DNA of 64,000 bases from Sphagnum compactum (lineage: Eukaryota > Bryophyta > Sphagnopsida > Sphagnales), in contig OZ234495.1 in the NCBI GenBank assembly GCA_965153455.1, forward strand, positions 1,860,001-1,924,000. The letters are read 5' to 3'. The notes under the pieces were generated by a model that saw nothing but the letters and a program-made list of their open reading frames with translations, did no database searches and had not been told where the DNA came from. Positions within the stretch are counted from its first letter, which is position 1; each line of letters begins with the position of its first letter. Shown here piece by piece: positions 11,775 to 24,479 of the stretch. The position numbers and the translations under genes are program-made.

Positions 11775-11968
11775 CCACAAATGCAGAACTTGAATGACAA
11801 CATGGAAGTATGGAGCGTCTTGAAGTTCTTCCAACAACAATGCCTGAAGCAAACAATTTGCTGAGCACTTAATCTAGTGACGAATACTGCATTCACAACC
11901 GAACTGTGCACTGAATTCCATGCAACAGGACCTCTTTGATCTAAGTCTCTGATCTGTTCCTGCGGTGG

Positions 11969-11978
11969 GTCACGTCAC
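11969..11978 (-). promoter_or_regulatory. TGACG-type (as-1-like) site upstream of glutaredoxin 1
   Basis: The minus strand reads GTGACGTGAC, containing the TGACG core bound by TGA bZIP factors and overlapping an ACGT core. It lies about 590 bp before the chosen ATG and 200 bp before the TATA box. Known CC-type glutaredoxin genes are often TGA targets, so the placement is plausible, but a single core can occur by chance. Confidence 0.35.
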
Positions 11979-12054
11979 AACGTTTACCCCTCTTTTTGTT
12001 TCTTCCTGGTTTACCCCTCTATACTGTCGTCTGTTTCTACTTGTCAGCTGGGGC

Positions 12055-12056
<2 letters not shown>

Positions 12057-12086
<30 letters not shown>
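12057..12086. repeat. (TC)15 microsatellite
   Basis: Thirty bases of uninterrupted TC, which is (GA)15 on the strand of glutaredoxin 1, about 675 bp before its ATG. GA/CT tracts are common in plant 5' flanks and can bind BBR/BPC factors; here that is inference. Glutaredoxin 2 has a similar tract at 33542-33567. Confidence 0.9.
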
Positions 12087-12089
<3 letters not shown>

Positions 12090-13514
12090 TTCCAAGACTC
12101 GTCGAGTGTGGATTGCAATTTGCAAGTTGACTGATGAATACGAAGATTATAAAGCCCGGAGGCGTCGGAGGAATTAGGATCAGCTGGCATAGCTGACAGA
12201 CAAACCACAGTAACCCACGCCGCTCCTTCCTGCAGCTGCCGCGCCGGCATTTGTCGGGCCCGTGACTGCGCCTCCGTGTTCATCAATTGTCATACACCAT
12301 CATGTCAATCTCTCTGGCGCACCAACACCTCCACACCGCACTACCACTCAGCTCTGCCGCCGCGCACCTCCAGCTCCTTATAATTCCCTTCCACCACCAG
12401 CTGCCAGTAGTTGCAGAACGCGCTCTAAGTTGTATCACAGAGCTCTATTATTAGTGCCAAGTCTCTCTGCACACAAAATCACACCCCCCAGCTTCTGCCT
12501 CTAACCCTGGAAAGCACGCGGAGATATTTCCCAGTGTATTCGGAAGGTACCTTACGTGCGTGAACATCCCTCGTAGAAATGAGGAGGGATATTACGGCTA
12601 CTCCATCACAGTGGGATGGATCTTACCTGTGGGGTACAGCCCCAGACCACTGGCTTTACTGGAATAAGGGCCAGTGCGATCGGTTCCACTCCAGTAACTA
12701 CTGCGGCCAAGTGCAAAGACCTGGGACGATTTGATTAAAAAAAATTTGCCCCTAATTTTTTTTAAAAAAAGAGGGGTGTTTCGAAAATCTGATTACCCTT
12801 TGGAGCAGGTGTTCCGCTTTTTGAAACGCCCACAAAACAGTGGGGGGAGTAAAAATACACTCTGTAGCAGTGTTTTTCTTTCTGGCGAAATGTCGCTCTT
12901 TTTTGACAAAGGAATTGGGAAAAAATATCAGTTTTTTGTTTTTTTAGTGTAAATTCGACTAATTTTGCTAATCTTTTGTTAAGTTTCACCTAAATTTTGA
13001 CATAGAGAACATGGGAAAAACAACACATCCCTGTAGCATGCCCTCTAATATTACACTAACAAAATCACAGCATGTCTTTATGCCTACCTATAAGCTCACT
13101 CCCACTTTTAAGGAGTAAGAATCAATGTTGGTGTTTATTAGAAACTGCACCAAACCCATCTGGGTATGATCTTACAATTTATAATCATGATTCTCAAAAA
13201 GTCAAATTCCTGACCAGGTAGATTAAATATATAATCATATTTATCAAAGAATTGAATACCTGACTATGATGAATAATTGTCACTCTCAAATTTTTTCAAA
13301 TAATCAAATAATCAACCAGAAAACCATGGATTCTTTCATGAAACCTAGTAATCCTTTGAGAATTTTGAAGGAATTGGAAGTGATCATTCTTTGATTCTGA
13401 TGATTTCAAATACTTGAATCTAGCAGGTTTTTTATTATGATATTTTAAATACCCAGAACTAGATATTATTAAAACAAAATCAAAGAATCACCCAACACTG
13501 GTAAGAACTCTCTC

Positions 13515-13740
13515 ATGCTCAGTCTACTTATGTTTCAGCTCATAATAACCTTGGCCTTGTGCTTTCATTTGATGGGTAAAGCCCAACAGGTGTGGGACAT
13601 TCACAAAATGAAAGTTAAACTTAGCTACTGCCTAGTCATAGGCTGGGCCTTTTTGTGCATATGCCCCCTCCACCTTGGGGATTTATCCTACGCTAAATGC
13701 ATGCTGCCCTCCTTGCTGCTTCTGAGGCCCTAAGGGGTCT
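13515..13740 (-). repeat. Dispersed repeat family R2, copy 2
   Basis: Words AACCTTGGCCTTGTGCTT, GATGGGTAAAGCCC and GGGACATTC match the complement of 18600-18665 in order. The open frame of 72 codons here is therefore repeat sequence, not a gene. Confidence 0.55.
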
Positions 13741-16700
13741 TAATGGGAATAGGTTTCAAAAAGAAAAGACTCAAAAGGAAGGGCTTGAGTAGTTGGGGGA
13801 ACTAGTTTTTTTTTAATGATTGACCTTCACATTCTATCTATGTAGATGAAGAACAAGAAATAAAAGAAAAGGAGAAAGAAGAAAGGAAAAAAAAAGTTAA
13901 CCATGGATTTGGTTTAAGACGGCATCTTGAAAGGAACTTAAACATCAAGGAAAGATATCAATTAACACTGGTTAGCAACAAATGAACATTTAATAGACAA
14001 TTGCAAACAAATGTTCTAACTGTTCACAATATTAATGCAAAGTGAGGGCAAATGATTATCATATGTACACCCACTCTTGAACATATGCTTTTTGTTAGAT
14101 ATCACCATATAATGGATTGTGTTTCAAGTATTCAATTTTTTTGCACTCTTTTGCATGTTAAGGTTTAAAAGAGTTTAGTCTTGGTGAACATCAACACTTT
14201 GAATAAAAATTTCAGAACTACCATTGACAGCACCCCATCCCATCTTTGTGCTCTATGCACATCTTTATGCTCCATAAAAGTGGGGGTGAATAATTTTTTT
14301 GGCCAATTTTTTTGAACAATATGTATATGTTTAGAAAAGATTTTCTCCCACATATACAATACCAACATCTGCAATATAACATGGGCTTAGGGTTTAAGGT
14401 TTGTTTGCAATATGTATATCATTTTCATCATATATCTATTAGTCTACATGTAATACTTTCATATTGATATATGAATGCACTTGCTTTGTGCGCAATGTTT
14501 TCATGTTTTTTATTGTGATATTGGTGTGATTGTTTGTAGACTTGGTTGTGGGGTTTAAAGATGATTCTCATGAAGGGGATCATGGAGATCTACCATTCAA
14601 AAATGAAATGGAAGATGTTGAATGGGTTTATGAAGGGTCAAGGTGGATTTGCAAGGCTGATTTCATGCATTACCTCTTATGCAATTAAATGATTGCTTCA
14701 TTGAAATTTAAGCAAAACACATGGTTTTTGCATGGAGGTGGGCAGATCTTTGTGCCCTATTCATCTTGGGGGGTCAATGTGATAAGACCATTAATCCATA
14801 AATGTTTGTATCATGAGTAACCCCAAAGCTAACAAGGCAAAAAATCAATTGATCAAGTCACTTGAAGAAAGTTTAAACTAAATGGGTTCAACTTTAAGTT
14901 CAAGTTTGTTGGGCCCCAATTAACCTAACATAGTTTTGGGTAATCATAAGTAGCTGGCTAATGGAGTTTTGGGGGGTTGATCTTGGTCCTTAGGGTAGGA
15001 TGTTAGGGTAAAGCTTATCCCAAATGGACTAGGATAGGTGGGTTGGATAGGATAAGGTGGGGGGTAAGCTAGTCGAATCAGGTTAAGATAGGGTTATCTT
15101 GTCTTACCTGGACTAAATAAATTTGTTGGGTTAGGGGGTATGGTTATGGTGAAGGTGATTTCTAAGAAGGCATTAGGAATTAAGGTTAGGTTAGGACAAT
15201 AACCATGCTTCTTTTTCATTATTGAAAGGGGGTGGAAGAAAGTAGTGTTAATTGCTCTTCCACCTCTCAATATGATGAATAGTTTGTGAAGGGGTGAAGG
15301 AATGTGAGGATGATGATGATGTTGAGAGTTCTAGGCTGGTAAGGGGCTGGATACATCATGAGGAGGTGAAATGGTAAGGAAGAGGGGGCTCTTACATCAT
15401 GGGAGGATAAGCTCCCAAGGTACACCCCCCAAACAAAGTAGTGGAGATGGAGGTGGAGGCTTTTTTTTGTTGGTGGTGGTAGTTGTTCCAAGAGGAGCTT
15501 CAAGCATTGCTCCATTCAAGAGCGACTAATACTGAAGGTACAGTGGTGGTTATTTGGTGTAGGAGAGGGAGGGTAGTAAGTAGGAAGGAAGAGAGGAAGA
15601 GGGAGTGTGAGACAAGGAGAAGAACAAAAGGTCTACCTTCTTGTGTGAGCAAGAGAAGTAGGAAAAGAAGAGCATCAACCAGGAGAAGCTTGGTGAGGTA
15701 GTGATTGCAAGTAGGACTACAAGTGGAAGGGGGAGGAATGAAGTAAGTAGTGAAAGGAGGTAAAGCTGCTAGTAGAAGGAAAGTATTTTGCTATGTGTGA
15801 ATAGGAACTTGGCTAGGTAAAAGATCATTAGCTAGGAACTAAAGACTTTCATGTAACTCTCTATTTCTTTTTTTGTTGAAGGTTTGTATTGAAAATGTTG
15901 GATTCCAATGGATGTATGTGTGTATGTGATTTTGGTTGTGATTCTTTGTGATTTAGGGTTTTAGTTAGTAGTAGCCAGAGTTTGAGTTAGTGGTGTGGAA
16001 GTGAAAAGGGTTGCTGTCTGGATCACACAAGGTAGGAGTTAAATTCCCTTTGGGGAAAAGAAGTTTGCTAACCAGCTATGACACCCCTTGAATGTTCTTC
16101 AAGGGGTAGGGGGAGGTGGCCCCAGAGCAAGGTGTTAGGGGAGGGTTAGTTTTTTGCCTAACAAAGTTTAATGTGTGCAAGAGGTTTAATGACCCTATTG
16201 ATACAATTAGCCTTTAATAAATTGTTAAAATTCATTTGCATTCTTGCATGGGGTGTGGGGTTCATCCCATGTAGTGTTTTTTCACAAATTGAAAAGGATG
16301 ATGATCTTGTTGAAATAACTTGAACAAGTTGCCTATGTGAAGCCCTTCAAAATTGCATCGGATGTTTAGAATTGGAGGTTAGAATCCACTAAGGGCAACT
16401 CGAAGAAAGAGATATAAGTGATATGCAAATATTATGCATTGGAAATGATTTGCAACTAGTAAGGTTGCAAATATTTATAAGTTTTTCTTAAAAACATCAT
16501 TTCCATCTTCCAATGGAATCATGACATTAATTTGTTCTTTCGTTTAGTTTTACAATAGATGCCCCATTTCATCATGGCCCCATATGAAGGTATTGCAAAA
16601 ACTTGATCCACTATCATTTAAGTCCAATTACATCATGATTGGTCCATTGTATGAAATACCCATAGGGTAATTGTAGACTACACTATCCTTTTTTGGATGT

Positions 16701-17392
16701 CACAAGGTAGAAAACTAGTATCTCTTACTATGGCAATATCTCCTAATTTCAATTAATAAGCAAATTTATAACATGGGATTCATATTCATAGTATATGTTG
16801 TTATAGGAAGCTAATACCAAAAAATAAAAACCAAATGACCATCTTTTGGTTTTTGAAGGACTTTTAAAAGTGTATTCCATCATGTGTCAAAGTCCATACA
16901 CATTCTTAAATGGACTCATAACTCTTGGAAAATTAAATCAAATATTCTATGGTACTCTACCATAAGTTGTATGACTAAAATGAAAACAAAAATTCTTATT
17001 GGGGATGTAATTGCAAATGGGAGTAGGCATTTAGGTACTTTTTAGAATCCCAAAATTGTGGGGATTCATTAAGCCATTTTCAATGTGAAAATTTTGAATT
17101 TGATGGAAGTTTCTTCATTTGAAGTATTTCATAATGTATTATGAAAGGAGGGCAAGAAATAATTCTTGTAAAAAATTGAATTTAGGTTCGCATGTTTATT
17201 GTGAAAGTGTTAATAACACTAAAAAATAGTGCGAAATGGGCTTCTATTTTGTCACTTTTAGTCCAACTTAACTTGCAACTACCCCACATGAATGTTGTTT
17301 CATGTATTTGCATTAAACATAAAAGGAATGTTTCATTGGTTGAAGTTAGTTGAACATAAATAATTAAACATAATACCTAGTCGATGCATAAT

Positions 17393-17625
17393 GCAATACC
17401 TTCATTTATCATTGATGGCATCATGACCTTAGTGGAAGGGTAGGTAGGAGGTTTAAGCAAATATCAACTTCATGTGTATTCCAATATCTTCATCTATCAC
17501 CAATGACATTGTGACCTTGGTGAGTAGGTAGGTTTGGGGGGTGGGGAGGGGAGACCGTGCAAATATTAGCTTCACATGTGTTACAATACCTTTATTCATT
17601 GTTGGTGGCATTGCAACTTTGGTGG
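17393..17625 (+). repeat. Degenerate tandem repeat, about 85-105 bp period, three units
   Basis: Units starting near 17393, 17478 and 17583 share CAATACCTTCAT-like and GGCATCATGACCTTAGTGG-like words, each followed by a GTAGGTAGG or GTGGG block. Confidence 0.55.
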
Positions 17626-18489
17626 GTCTTGCAAATAAGTAGGTTGGTCAATAAGTAAGTAGGAGTGAGTTAATGGTTATAAAGTAGGCTAGGGTGGTGG
17701 GTGTGTTTCGTAGGTAGGGGCAAGGTGTTAGGTAGGTGGGTGTGGTCAAATTTGAAACAAATAGACAAAAAAAAAAGTTTATAAGGAAAGACAAGGTTGA
17801 GCCAAAAATGTGTTATTTGTGTGATTAACATATGGATAGGAACCAACAAAAAAATCAGTGGCCATCCAACTACATATATCCTTAACTAATGTAGTCATGG
17901 GGGCTAATTCACTTTGGCCAAAGAAAAAGACATGTGAGAAATGGAATTTAGAGGCTCCAAAATAAAATGGAGATTTTCACACCATTGTTGGTATGGTATA
18001 AAAATTTCGTCTCTAGTCTCATCCTAAGATATAGGTTTCAATGAGAATGCGATATCCACTGAACATTAGTATTTTGAAAAAAATTAGAAATTAGGTTTAA
18101 TCCATGTTATAGATGTTGTGACCAAAACTAAATGTTTTTTTTTCAAGAATCTTAAGGACATTAAGTTGTGCACCACATTTAAAAATGCACAAATTTAAAA
18201 ATTGAACCATCCTTTTGTGGATTGTAACATATAAAATGTTGCATAGCTTTTTTTTCAGTTTGGAAAAAGTCTTTGAATAGGTTGAAATCAGATTTTAAAG
18301 TAAGAAAATGCAGAAAATTGCCAGAAAAAAAAGACTGGTCGACACCAGTTTTTCCCATTCTTCTATTCATGCTCACAATGTTCATTTCATAGTCATTCAG
18401 CATATCTGGGTCATTGTTGAGTCATGTGCCTTCTTCTGACCAATCATCCCATTACAATTTTGACATCCACATAACTATCAAAACATAAC

Positions 18490-18860
18490 CTCCTCACCCT
18501 GAAATTTTTTGTGTAGTGTAAAGCCCTAGTCTCACAGGGTGGGGACATTCTGGAAACGAGAGACCAGCTAGGAAGAATCAGATGTGAAGTCCAGCCCCCC
18601 ATCTTGGGAATGTTCCCCAACTCTGGGCTTTACCCATCATGAAGCACAAGACCAAGGTTACCTATCATCAAAAAATACATAGATCATAAGGCATAGGAAG
18701 GGTACGGTTGTTACATCTACTTCTCAAGAGTAGGAGGTATCTTAGGCCTCCAAGAAGGTGTAAGATCCCTCTGACTCTTTAAGGAGGTGTAATATCCCTC
18801 CCCTATTCTAGGAGGGATATTCATGAAAATAAGGTGCCCTCCAAAATACATGAAGCTATC
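18490..18860 (+). repeat. Dispersed repeat family R2, copy 3
   Basis: This is the longest R2 copy and links the other two: its middle matches 13515-13740 inverted, and its end matches 6300-6370. Three variants of GGAGG(T)ATCTTA or GGTGTAAGATCCCTC lie near its end. Origin unknown. Confidence 0.5.
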
Positions 18861-20450
18861 TATTCGAGAGCTCTTGGAAGCCCTGTTGCAGATAATTTGT
18901 AGTCTAAAATTGATCCAAAAAGATGAATGGCTCTTGGAAGGTCCTGTCTTAAACTACTGCAAGGTTTTTTGCTTTGTGTTCGATAGCTTTTCTGTGCACT
19001 AAAGTTGTGTTGGTAAATTGAAGAGACCATTTTCTATTGGTGTGCAGAGCTCATACCATGTGCATGCAGAGGAATAGGGAAGAAAACCTTAAATTGATAG
19101 GCGTACTTTAAGCTGGGCAAGGCCAGGCTTCCCTGATTTACAGGCCTAAGTCCTTGGGCTAGTAGCCTTCAGGGCTGTGACCCTCAAAACAGGGGAGGTC
19201 CTTTGGAGCAGTTTTTCCCCCATACAGAAGGCAACAGCGAGAGTACCTTGTCATCCTTTGTGCAGAGCAGGACCAACAGAAAACTATGTTTATGGCAAGG
19301 ACTCTGGTTGCCCAGCCATCAAAAGTCGACAACTTCTTACAGATCATGACCAACAGAAAACTATGTGTAGCATAAGGACCAAGCACAGGGTCACTATGTG
19401 GTTGGTAAGGCCAGCAGATGGGAGAGTTACTAGAATAAGGTGTCTGCCTGAGGCAGCAGCCGAGGGCAGCATCATTCTGGTAATGCACCCATCCAAGGTA
19501 CTTACCACACACGTAATGACCATGTCAGACAAGGAAGAAACGTCCACAGGCCCTTAAGAAATGTAAGAGCCTTGCCAGCAATGGAACATCACCTCCCGAC
19601 ATAGGAGTGATTCTTAGTGATTTGGTTTAAGGTGCCATCCAACTACACTACAAAATCTCTGACAGGTCGTTACCAGAACGAGAACCACCTAATTGTTGGC
19701 ATCATTTGTTGATCTCAAAAGGGGGTGTGGGAGCAGGTAGGCTTCAGGCTTCAGGTACTAGTGGTAAGAAAAGTGGGGAGAAAAAAGAGAGGTGAAGGCT
19801 TTCTTGCAAGGGGTAGTTGGTATGCCACTAGGTCACTACAAAGTACACCCTTTGTGAATTTTGTTCACAAGACTCTCCTTAAATGATGTTGCTTTCCCGC
19901 CAGTGCATGATTTATAATTTGTATGCACATTAGAGATATCTGCAAAGTAAGAAAAACACAGCACCAGTACCTCTTGTTTGGTCATAAAGGGGTGAGATTT
20001 CTGAAAACAACAGTGTGCTCTTGTTATATTGTAACATATAAATTTCATTACATTGCAGATAACAATGAACTTAGAAATTGAAAGAGAGCTTAAGGGATGA
20101 AAGAAGGGCCCAAAAGGGGTCACTTTACGGATATCTCTATTTGCTCATACATTTTTTCACTCTTGAATAATAAGCCTGAAAGTCATTTCTTACACTCTTC
20201 ATCCATATAATTTTCTTTCCTAATAAACTATAACATATATCATTCCGTCCCATGTTTGATGTTCATCCACACAATAGAGACATGAGGTACCCACCTTTAA
20301 AGGCAGCTAATAGTGGTGACAAGTAGTGCAGATAGTGGTTACACACACTATTTCCATAAAAAGTTTAAATGTGCATAACAAAGAATACACTTGACATTTG
20401 AAGATGATTTGTAAATACATGCAAATGTATTGAAACAAATTATGTATCAC

Positions 20451-21501
20451 TGTCACCAAAAAATGAGGACACCAATAAACAAAATGCAAAACATGTTTAT
20501 ATTGAACACCAAATACACTCTCCAAACTTCACACTAGCCCGAGCCAGTGGCCACCTAAATTCTGTCCAGAAACTAGCAAAGAAATCGTCTTCTTCATCAT
20601 AGAGAGGTTTGAGGTTTTCAGGGGGTCAGATATCTTTGATCTCACTCTCTTGAGCCCACTGGCCTCTATTTTCAAAGTCTTCAGACCCATATAAATCACA
20701 CGATCAAATTTCCTTGACACCATTGCTCCATTTGACAAGATAGAAGACATGAATACAACACATTGACTTCCCCCAGCCACTGCTTCAAGAATCCTTACAA
20801 AGAACTACACCCATCCCTTCTGTGATTGACCTTGTAGACTAAATGGACTGTTGTAGTCCTTTGGAGTTCCCAAAATCAGGGTACTCGCTTTTGAAAAGTA
20901 AGACAACAAAACCCAAATACAAACAAAACACAAACACAAACACAAACTCTTGAGAAGAGTTATTGGTCGTTCTCGAGACCTCTAGAACTTCTCATCATTC
21001 CCCCTCCTCAACCATCATACCCATTTTTAGAGATACTCTGCCTTTCTGAGTACAGTGCGTAGCGGATTGTTTTTGTACTTCCTTCAAAACAAAAATCTAC
21101 AAACCTCACTCCCACAACTTTTCCTTCATCGCCTTCCAAAACTCCACAATGATCTCCCAAAATCTTCACAAGAGAAAAAGAAAAAATAGAAAAAAATGAT
21201 CCCCAAGTCCATCTCCTCATACTTCATCTCCTAAAAATCCCCCTCGCCAATCACTTTATAGAAATCTGATCCACAAAGCCTTGAAGAATTCTCATTGGGC
21301 TGCTCATATTCTCTTCCATCTCCTAAACTATCTCACCTACTTCCTTCGTCATAACCTACCAAGCCACCAAAAACACACAAAAATAGAAACATAATAGATT
21401 AGATTTTTTTTAGTGCCGTTGAAACACACTGCTGCTAGCAGTCCAGCGCAATCCAAGTGGTCTTCACCCAAAAACAGTTGACACTATTTTTAGGGTCACC
21501 A
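20451..21501 (-). repeat. 3' LTR of the deleted retrotransposon
   Basis: It aligns along its whole length with 23411-24470. On the minus strand it starts TGGTGACCC directly after the polypurine tract and ends near GGTGACA. Frames inside it (such as 20529-20780) are shared with the other LTR (23502-23738) and are not genes. Confidence 0.8.
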
Positions 21502-21516
21502 CTCCTTCCACAAAAA
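21502..21516 (-). other. Polypurine tract
   Basis: The minus strand reads TTTTTGTGGAAGGAG immediately before the 3' LTR, the position and composition expected for the plus-strand primer of an LTR retrotransposon. Confidence 0.65.
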
Positions 21517-21529
21517 TCTATGTCCTCAT

Positions 21530-22260
21530 AGATCATATATTAATCTGCAGATAGATACAATTGCAAATCCCTCCTTGACCATTCCCAACATTGTCCATTG
21601 AGATATTTGAGAATACACATTCTGCTGCCATGATCTTGTTCGTAAAATTCCTTCCCATCTTTGTACTCAACAAATAAGTATGGTCCTCCCAATTACTGAG
21701 CAATGATCTCTTCTTTCCAGGTTTGCGCATCTTGACCTTGGCATTTTCTGTGAAGTTTTCAAAGGTTTGCAACCCTTTTCTAGCTGCATACACCTTCCTT
21801 TGTCTCCTCTATGCTTGCTCCACATTTTCCAACAAAGTTTTATGCACACTTGTAATCAGCTGCATCTTAAGAATCATCTATTCTACCATGACTTCAGGAT
21901 TTTCCTATTCATCAAACACATCACACAAACCTCTAAGGTTGTTATCAATGGTGAGTCTTAGCGTACGACCAGTGAGCACCATGAAAGGGGAATATTTTGT
22001 GCATGCTTGGATGCCACATCGGTATCCAAAGAATATCCTTGGTAAGAGTAAAATGATTTTGTATGTTGGTAGCAGCCATAACTGTGAGTCCATGCTTGAT
22101 GGTCCTTATCAGATGTTCCACCATACCATTGCATTGAAGCCAGGTAGGAGCTATAAATTGATGTGTGATGCCACAGTTTTGACAAATCTTAGCAAATTCT
22201 TTCATCCACTCACTGCCATTATCTGTTAAAACATACTTAGGAACTCCATAATGTCCTCAC
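21530..22260 (-). pseudogene. Ty3/gypsy integrase, C-terminal two thirds, broken
   Basis: Three overlapping frames on the minus strand together read as one integrase. VLTDNGSEW holds the second catalytic Asp (codon 22221-22223). APTWLQCNGMVEHLIRT holds the catalytic Glu (codon 22116-22118). FGYRCGIQACTKYSPFMVL follows after a frameshift. A Lys/Arg-rich tail with NFTENAKVKMRKPGKK and NWEDHTYL follows. At least one frameshift and several stops separate the blocks. The first catalytic Asp and the zinc-binding domain are not present. Confidence 0.8.
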
Positions 22261-22841
22261 GATCACGTCCCCAAAACAACTCATCCATGCCCTGAGGACT
22301 AGTCATTTTGACCAAAAATGTTCCTACTGCCAATACTTCGTAGCAGGCACTATTCTACATTGATCATTCTCCAACTTGTTGTACCTGTCTTTTTATCTCA
22401 CTGGTCTAGGTACAATTCTTTTGTAATTCATTATGTTTTGTCCAAATTACTGCCTGAACATAGAATCTTGATGTTAATCTGGCAATGTCTATGTTCTTAA
22501 TGCTAGCCATTCATGACTAAACCAAAGATACTTGTAACAACCAAACCAATGGCATCCTAGAATGAGAGAACCAACATGTCCTCTATTTAACATAGCAATG
22601 CCCAAACTGTACTCTGTGGCTTGTAATCTAGATTAGGGTTACATGCCACCACTCATCGGATTGGTATGGTTCATCAAGATTACATTTTCATCAAGAAAGG
22701 AAACTAGATTGTCTTCTTTCTGCTACTGGGTCTAAAATAACAACTTCAGATGGTAAAAGAGTGAAAATTTGCTCATCTGAAAATTACAGCGTATTCTGAA
22801 TTGCTCGTCATCAAATGCTCTCCAACTTATCAACCGAGACC

Positions 22842-23370
22842 TCATTCTAGAATTTTCCACCCTAGTAGTCGGTCTCTAGCCAAAAATAAATCCTCCACTC
22901 CAGGAATGAAAAATCTGACGAAATGATTTGGTGAAACAAGAGAGAAAGGAATCCACACATCACCTAAACGCGGCACTTGTCTCTGCCTCTCTAAGTAGTG
23001 TGTTAATACCCTACGCAAGGTAGGAGGTAGAATGATATTGTCTCTGGAATCTTGCGCTTGAAACCCATCCTCTTGTTCCATCTTGCATTTTCACCCAAAC
23101 TTGTGCACTCGTATGGAATCCATTGTGCACTAGCTCAATGGCAATATCTCCAGCTTGTGCTTCGTCAGGACTCACTCTTACAATGGCAACAACACCAAAT
23201 CCCAACTGATGCAGAATCAATGTTCTTATTTGTGGTGTTACTTGAGTTCTGGGAAAATCGAACCTAATAATAATCTGTTCCTCTTGAATTTCCTAACTCT
23301 TTACAAAAAATTGCTCATCACTAGTATAAGACATTTTATATTCCGAAACATCTCATCTTCTGAATACTCC
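22842..23370 (-). pseudogene. Gag-like N-terminal remnant
   Basis: Two overlapping minus-strand frames lie just inside the 5' LTR, where gag is expected. One carries GFGVVAIVRVSPDEAQAGD and the other LPPTLRRVLTHYLERQRQ. I recognise no zinc knuckle or capsid motif, so the call rests on position. Confidence 0.45.
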
Positions 23371-23410
23371 AATAATCTCATATGTACCAGTTTTTTAGGA
23401 TCTACTATTT

Positions 23411-24470
23411 TAATACCAAAAACGAGGACGCCAATAAACAAATGCAAAACATGCATATACTAAATAGTAAATACACTCTCCAAATTTCACACTGGCTCGA
23501 GTTAGTGGCCACCTAAATTCTGTCCAGAAACCAGCAAAGAAATCGCCTTCTTCATCACAGAGAGGTTTGAGGTTTTCAAGGGGTCAAATTTCTCTGATCT
23601 CACTCTCTTGAGCCCATTGGCCTTTCTTCTCAAAGTCTTCAGACCCATACAAATCACACGATCAAATTTCCTTGACACCATTGCTCCATTTGACAAGACA
23701 GAAGACATGAATACAACACATCGACTTCCCCCAGCCACTGCTTCAAGAATCCTTACAAAGAACTACATCCATCCCTTTTGTGATCGACCTTGTAGACTAA
23801 ATGGACTGCTTTGGAGTTCCCAAAATCAAAATACTCGCTCCTGAAAAGCAAGACAAGAAAACCCAGATACAAACAAAACACAAACACAAACTCTTGAGAA
23901 GAGTTGTTGGCCACTCTCGAAACCTCTAAAACTTCTCATCATTCCCCCTTCTCAACCATCATACCCAATTCTAAGATAGATACTTTGCCTTTCTGAGTAC
24001 ATTGTGTAGCGAATTGTTTTTATACTTCCTTCAAGATAGAGATCTACAAACCTCACTTCCACAACTTCTCCTTCATCGCCTTCCAAAACTCCACAATGAT
24101 ATCCCAAAATCTTCACAAGAGAAAAAGAAAAAAAAATAAAAAATGATCCTCAAGTCCTTCCTCAGAAGCCTCAAATAATCTCCTCATCACCTCATCTCCT
24201 AAAAATCCCCCTTGCTAATCACTTTATAGAAATTTGATCCACAAAGCCTTGAAGAGTTCTCATTGGACTGCTCATATTTTCTTCCATCTCCTAAACTATC
24301 TCACCTACTTCTTTCGTCATAACCTGCTAAGCCACCAAAAACACACAAAAATAGAAACATAGTAGATTAGATTTTTTTTAGTGCCGTTGAAACACATTGC
24401 TGCCAGCAGTCCAGCGCAGTCCAAGTGGCCTTCACCCAAAAACAGTTAACATTGTTTTCAGGTCACAACA
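23411..24470 (-). repeat. 5' LTR of the deleted retrotransposon
   Basis: It matches 20451-21501 throughout, with one extra block of about 20 bp near 24165. On the minus strand it begins near TGTTGTGACC. The sequence that follows it reads TTGGTATTAAAATAG, a degraded fit to an initiator-Met tRNA primer site (TGGTATCA). Confidence 0.8.
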
Positions 24471-24479
24471 CCATCAGGC

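Larger units (their letters stand above)
12190..20440. other. Gene-free stretch; repeats and purine-rich DNA
   Basis: No open frame here is recognisable. 12190-12720 is GC-richer. 15470-15790 is strongly purine-rich on the plus strand, which yields a 72-codon Arg/Glu-rich frame of low complexity. Copies of family R2 lie at about 13515-13740 (minus) and 18490-18860 (plus), degenerate tandem repeats at 17393-17625, and a piece of family R1 at 20085-20140. Overlapping frames on both strands at 19159-19557 have no recognisable domain. Confidence 0.5.
20451..24470 (-). mobile_element. Internally deleted Ty3/gypsy-type LTR retrotransposon
   Basis: Two long direct repeats of about 1.05 kb bracket 1.9 kb of interior. 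On the minus strand the order is 5' LTR (23411-24470), short gag-like region (about 22842-23370), then integrase (21530-22260), a purine tract and the 3' LTR (20451-21501). Protease, reverse transcriptase and RNase H are missing, and frames are broken by frameshifts and stops. Matching the two LTRs by eye, about nine bases in ten agree, so insertion was not recent. A clean target-site duplication was not found. Confidence 0.8.

Noticed and set aside
15483-15701. Arg/Glu-rich 72-codon frame
   Set aside because: Low-complexity translation of a purine-rich tract; no family resemblance.
19159-19557. Overlapping frames of 117 and 126 codons on opposite strands
   Set aside because: No recognisable domain in either; GC-richer repeat sequence with short direct repeats gives long frames on both strands.
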